Origin: Niveispirillum lacus
GTDB lineage: Bacteria > Pseudomonadota > Alphaproteobacteria > Azospirillales > Azospirillaceae
Reading direction: 5' to 3'
DNA length: 64,000 bases
NCBI RefSeq assembly: GCF_002251795.1
Contig: NZ_NOXU01000011.1
Coordinates: 1-64,000 of the forward strand
Both the position numbers and the translations under genes were made by a program. Under the pieces are notes generated by a model. It made no database searches and was not told where the DNA came from. It saw only the letters and a program-made list of their open reading frames with translations. Shown in pieces: positions 60,807 through 64,000 of this stretch. Position 1 is the stretch's first letter. Each line of letters begins with the position of its first letter.

Positions 60807-62147
60807 CTAAACCGGCTTTGCGGCGTGGCGGATGAATTCCGCAAAAGCGTCAGCCGGCATGGGCCGGGAAAACAGGTAACCTTGGCCTTCCTCGACGCCC
60901 AAACGCTTGAGGATTTCCCATTGTGCCGGGGTTTCAATGCCTTCTGCCACGACCTTCAAGTCCATGGCCTGGGCCATGGCCACAATGGCTTCGACAATGT
61001 GGCGGGTGCTCTGGTCCCGCTCCATATCCATCACGAACTTGCGATCAACCTTCAGGCAGTCCAGTGGCAATTCGCGAAGATAAGACAGTGAAGAATAGCC
61101 TGTGCCGAAATCGTCCAGCGCCAGCGCCACCCCGCGGTCAGCGATCCAACGCATCTGCTGCAAGGCGCCTTCCAGATCTTCCGGCAGGATGGTTTCGGTG
61201 ATTTCGAGCTGCAGAAGATGGGGCGGGATACCGCTCTCAGAGAGGAGCACGTCGATCAATGCCGGAAGATGCCCCCAGCGGAATTGCCGCTCCGATACGT
61301 TGACGGCAATCTGGATGGGCGGCAGGCCCGCATCCAGCCACTCGCGGATCTGTTTGATAGCGTTGCGCAGAACCCATTCGCCGATCGGGACGATCAGGCC
61401 CGTTTCTTCTGCGGTTGGAATGAAGACACCGGGCGGCACTATCCCCCGTTTGGGATGCTGCCAGCGCAGCAGCGCCTCTCCCCCCACCGGTTCACCACCA
61501 TGGATGGCAACCTTGGGCTGGTAATTCAGGACGAGTTGGTTGTCGCGGATCGCGGCCCGCAATTCATCCTCCAGATCCAGGCGTTCCTTCAGATCGTCCC
61601 GCATGGAGCGGGTAAAATGCAGGTAATTCGCCGTGCCCGACTTCACCGCCTGTTCCAGGGCAACACAGGCATTGCGGATCAGGGCAGGGCCATCGGTGGC
61701 ATCGTTGGGCGACACAGCCACACCGATCTTGGCCGAGACAAACAGTTTCTGGCCTTCGATGATCAGCGGTTCGCCCATGGCATTGGCAATGGCGGATGCG
61801 GCGAACAGGGCCTTGCCGGCATGGTCAAGGCCGGGAAGGAAAATGGCGAACTGGGTCTGGGCGAATCGACAGATCAGATCATTGGCACCACAGGCTGGAA
61901 CCAGACGCTTCACCAGCGTGGCCATCGCCAGGTCCAGCGCCTCCTGCCCATGTACGCGGAAAAGTTGCGGCAGGCGGTCAAACTCCACCACCAGAAGACC
62001 CGCAATCAGGGTACCGCCATGACGGGCCATAATCTCCCCGACCCTAGTCGCAAAGGGCCGCATCTCCCAAACGCCGGTCACAGCATCGCGAGGGATATAG
62101 TCGGCCGCAGCAGCCGAATGAGGGGGCATTATGCTAGACAAGGTCAC
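60807..62147 (-). CDS. EAL-domain phosphodiesterase with degenerate GGDEF domain
   Basis: A 446-residue cytoplasmic cyclic di-GMP protein. A GGDEF-like domain (about 25-175) has its signature changed to A96-Q-T-Q-F100 (RFAQTQFAIF where RFGGDEFAI is normal), so it cannot make cyclic di-GMP. The EAL domain (about 190-440) looks intact: GGEALLRW (Glu224), VNVSERQF, LQLEITETI, ALDDFGTGYSSLSYLRELP, DCLKVDRKFV and VVAEGIETPAQW. It should therefore degrade cyclic di-GMP, with the dead domain perhaps sensing GTP. No membrane or sensor domain precedes it. ATG 62147 or 62129 may start it. Confidence 0.93.
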   Translation of the reverse strand: MTLSSIMPPHSAAAADYIPRDAVTGVWEMRPFATRVGEIMARHGGTLIAGLLVVEFDRLPQLFRVHGQEALDLAMATLVKRLVPACGANDLICRFAQTQFAIFLPGLDHAGKALFAASAIANAMGEPLIIEGQKLFVSAKIGVAVSPNDATDGPALIRNACVALEQAVKSGTANYLHFTRSMRDDLKERLDLEDELRAAIRDNQLVLNYQPKVAIHGGEPVGGEALLRWQHPKRGIVPPGVFIPTAEETGLIVPIGEWVLRNAIKQIREWLDAGLPPIQIAVNVSERQFRWGHLPALIDVLLSESGIPPHLLQLEITETILPEDLEGALQQMRWIADRGVALALDDFGTGYSSLSYLRELPLDCLKVDRKFVMDMERDQSTRHIVEAIVAMAQAMDLKVVAEGIETPAQWEILKRLGVEEGQGYLFSRPMPADAFAEFIRHAAKPV

Positions 62148-62471
62148 GACGGCTTTGTTCCGTAGTCCCGGATCAGATCAGTGAAGGAGTGCAGGGGTCA
62201 AAACATGTCAGCACTGCCACCACACCCCATTACGCGGCCTTCCGGGACCTTAAGTTTTCCCGAGCCTGTTTGGAAACTTGTGCATGTCATACCGGTTTTA
62301 CCCCGGCTCCATAGCCACCACATGTCGGCTCGCGTAAGGTCATTGCACATTCGTAATGCCGATGGAACGCATCAATGAACCGGATGACTATTTTCTGGCA
62401 TAGTTAGCAACAATATTCGACCGTGATGGTTTTCCGCACGTTTCCGCCACGTTGAACAAGGGTATGACAAC
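62148..62471. other. 324-base divergent intergenic region
   Basis: The region lies between the EAL gene (minus) and the ydcF-like gene (plus) and should hold both promoters. A 57-codon frame from ATG 62205 with AGGGG upstream is open but has the composition of random sequence. The part 62310-62420 is less GC-rich than average. No clear palindrome, terminator or RNA gene was seen. Confidence 0.4.
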
Positions 62472-63263
62472 ATGGGGTTCGGCCTGGGCAAACTGTTGGC
62501 CGCTCTGACCTCGCCAGGAAACCTGTTGCTGCTTTTGCTGCTGACGGGTCTGGTGTTGATCTGGCGGGGACGGCCGGTCGGCCGTCGGCTGATCCTGACA
62601 GCGACGATCGGTTTTTTGCTCATTGCCACCACCCCCTTGTCCATATGGCTGCTGATACCCCTTGAACAGCGTTTTGCGACCCCGGATCTGTCCCAAATCG
62701 GGCCGGTGGATGGCATCATCGTTCTGGGGGGAGCCCTGATGCCCATTGGGTCACGGGAACATGGCGCACCACAGTTAAACCGGGATGCAGAAAGGCTGAC
62801 GGTATTGCCGGGCCTGATGCGGCAGTTTCCCGACGCGGCCGTCCTTTTTACGGGGGGTAGCGGTGATCCACGAACACCGGGCGAACGGGAGGCCCCATTC
62901 GTGACAGCATTGCTGGCCGGGTGGGGCGCCGATACCAGCAGGGTGCAGTTGGAGGGGGCGTCCCGCAATACCTGGGAGAACGCGGTCAACTCTGCGCCGT
63001 TTCTGACCGACGGCGGTCGCTGGCTGCTGGTTACGTCGGCTGCCCATATGCCACGCGCCATCGGGGTGTTCCGGGCGGCAATCCCCACCACGACCTTCAT
63101 TGCGTACCCGGTCGGGTTCAATGCCAACCGGGCAGAGGCCCTGCGGTTCGGGTTGAACCTGTCTGAAAATCTGGATCGTACCGAGATCGGCGCCCATGAA
63201 TGGCGGGGATTGCTGACCTACTGGCTGGCGGGCCGTATTCCGGCGATCCTGCCCGCCCCGTGA
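62472..63263 (+). CDS. YdcF/DUF218 family membrane protein
   Basis: A 263-residue protein with two N-terminal membrane helices (about 14-32 and 40-58) and a DUF218 domain outside the cytoplasm. Family motifs: DGIIVLGGALMP, VLFTGGSG, GREAPF-like and ASRNTWENAVNSAPFL, and LVTSAAHMPRAIGVFRAA. The layout is that of ElyC/YdcF proteins, which act in envelope (undecaprenyl carrier or peptidoglycan) homeostasis in E. coli; the exact reaction is unproven. The start at ATG 62472 has AAGGG upstream. The transglycosylase gene follows 95 bases later. Confidence 0.88.
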   Translation: MGFGLGKLLAALTSPGNLLLLLLLTGLVLIWRGRPVGRRLILTATIGFLLIATTPLSIWLLIPLEQRFATPDLSQIGPVDGIIVLGGALMPIGSREHGAPQLNRDAERLTVLPGLMRQFPDAAVLFTGGSGDPRTPGEREAPFVTALLAGWGADTSRVQLEGASRNTWENAVNSAPFLTDGGRWLLVTSAAHMPRAIGVFRAAIPTTTFIAYPVGFNANRAEALRFGLNLSENLDRTEIGAHEWRGLLTYWLAGRIPAILPAP

Positions 63264-63357
63264 CAGGCCCCACTGTTATAGGCCCACCCTGGCACTTGCC
63301 GTAGCGGGGCAGCACATGCCACAACCCATGGGTCCAGTGCAGCCGGGAGGACCCAAG

Positions 63358-64000
63358 ATGATGACGGAAGCGACCATCAGCCGCCGCCTTCGGCACCTGT
63401 TGCCGGCGGGCCTGCTGCTGGTCGGGCTGCTTGGCTCCCCCGCCCAGGCCGCGCCTGATTTTCAGCAATGGCTGGGCACGTTGAAACAGGAAGCCGCGCG
63501 CGAGGGCATTCGCCCCGCGACAATTGAGACTGCGCTGACCGGCATCGCCCCCATTCCCCGTATTCTCGAACTGGATGGCAGACAGCCCGAACGCACCATC
63601 AGCTTTGAGACCTATCTTTCGCGGGCTGTGACCAAAACCCGCATCAAGCGGGCGCGTGAACAGATGGTGACGCACAAGGCCCTGCTGACGCAGATATCGA
63701 ACAAATACGGGGTGCCAGCCCGTTTCATTGTCGCGCTATGGGGTATGGAAACGGATTTCGGTGGCAATATGGGCGGGTTCAAGGTGATTGATGCGCTGGC
63801 CACCCTTGCCTATGACGGTCGCCGGAGTGCCTTTTTCAGAGGTGAGTTGCTGACGGCTTTGCGCATCCTGGATGAAGGGCATATCGCCCCGGACCGGATG
63901 CTGGGCTCCTGGGCCGGGGCCATGGGGCAATGCCAGTTCATGCCCTCCAGTTTTTTCAAATATGCTCAAGATGGCAATGGCGACGGGCGGCGGGATATCT
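63358..64000 (+). CDS. lytic murein transglycosylase, MltB family (cut by window end)
   Basis: The first 214 codons of a gene that runs past the window. A signal peptide (LLPAGLLLVGLLGSPAQA) is cut before APDFQQWL, without a lipobox. The mature part begins the MltB-type GH103 domain: FQQWLGTLKQEAAREGI, FETYLSRAVT, and YGVPARFIVALWGMETDFGGNMG, in which the Glu after GM is the catalytic acid. GAMGQCQFMPSSFFKYAQDGNGDGRRDI is the family GAxGxxQFMPS motif and the calcium-like loop. The start at ATG 63358 has GGGAGG seven bases before it. The C-terminal peptidoglycan-binding domain, if any, is outside. Confidence 0.92.
   Translation, partial: MMTEATISRRLRHLLPAGLLLVGLLGSPAQAAPDFQQWLGTLKQEAAREGIRPATIETALTGIAPIPRILELDGRQPERTISFETYLSRAVTKTRIKRAREQMVTHKALLTQISNKYGVPARFIVALWGMETDFGGNMGGFKVIDALATLAYDGRRSAFFRGELLTALRILDEGHIAPDRMLGSWAGAMGQCQFMPSSFFKYAQDGNGDGRRDI

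Noticed and set aside
62205-62378. Small plus-strand frame with AGGGG before ATG 62205
   Set aside because: Composition is random-like, with no hydrophobic or conserved pattern, and it occupies the promoter region of two divergent genes.
1-64000. CRISPR arrays, tRNA or rRNA genes, insertion sequences, integrases, toxin-antitoxin pairs, known anti-phage genes
   Set aside because: Read through for regularly spaced repeats, cloverleaf ends, transposase and recombinase motifs; none was seen.

Overview
The window looks like a chromosomal segment of a GC-rich alphaproteobacterium, most likely Rhodospirillales (Azospirillaceae type). This is inferred, not measured. The clues are: a CheZ of the alphaproteobacterial type; an RcdA-like (DUF1465) CtrA-proteolysis adaptor; a ROSE-like RNA thermometer in front of an Hsp20 gene; the orders envC-ctpA-yibQ, dsbA..aroQ-accB-accC and lptF-lptG-surA-pdxA-rsmA; DUF3369-type response regulation; and a TAXI-type TRAP transporter with DUF1850. 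No tRNA, rRNA, CRISPR array, insertion sequence, integrase or phage gene was found. Coding density is high and the strand changes every few genes, as in a stable core chromosome.

Layout. 0.3-7.1 kb (+): membrane adenylate/guanylate cyclase, CoxE-like VWA protein, then the cell-envelope operon envC-ctpA-yibQ. 7.1-11.1 kb: small unknown protein, propionyl-CoA synthetase, Hsp20 with RpoH-like promoter and thermometer, RcdA-like protein. 11.1-14.6 kb (-): CheZ, rlmJ, EamA transporter, secreted lytic transglycosylase. 14.9-20.2 kb: TPR-methyltransferase, accC-accB-aroQ, an 0.8 kb unexplained gap, DsbA-like oxidoreductase. 20.5-28.9 kb: DUF3369/HD-GYP response regulator with a damaged HD motif, M48 TPR protease, aminotransferase, PhoD-like phosphatase, glycogen phosphorylase. 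29-31.3 kb (-): two tandem secreted paralogues that join a helical N-terminus to a TonB C-terminal domain. 31.3-35.2 kb (+): DEAD-box helicase with a glycine/arginine-rich repeat tail, and prfC. 35.2-36.4 kb (-): unknown protein, a 25-residue membrane peptide, and a spore-coat-U/pilin-like secreted protein.

36.6-42.0 kb (-) is the lptF-lptG-surA-pdxA-rsmA run for outer-membrane assembly, without lptD at its usual place. 42.4-44.4 kb (+): pepA and a secreted unknown. 44.5-51.0 kb (-): tatC-tatB-tatA, an orphan Fe3+-type ABC ATPase, and the DUF1850 / fused TRAP permease / TAXI-binding-protein set. 51.2-54.4 kb (+): coxG, a two-piece XdhC, and a MoeA-like/MobA-like fusion, which is a molybdenum-hydroxylase maturation kit without the hydroxylase. 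54.4-64 kb: unknown protein, small membrane protein, uvrB, secreted GH35 beta-galactosidase, holC, an EAL protein with a dead GGDEF domain, YdcF protein, and an MltB-type transglycosylase cut by the window end.

Functional themes are envelope remodelling (EnvC, CtpA, YibQ, two transglycosylases, YdcF, SurA, Lpt, M48 protease, Tat), signalling with several degenerate catalytic motifs (HD-GYP, GGDEF, LytM), and central metabolism. No complete novel defence or mobile system could be supported. The more unusual items are the TonB-domain tandem, the enzyme-less Cox/Xdh maturation cluster, shared TGCA palindromes, the 25-residue peptide, the lptD-less lpt/surA run and the Hsp20 thermometer.
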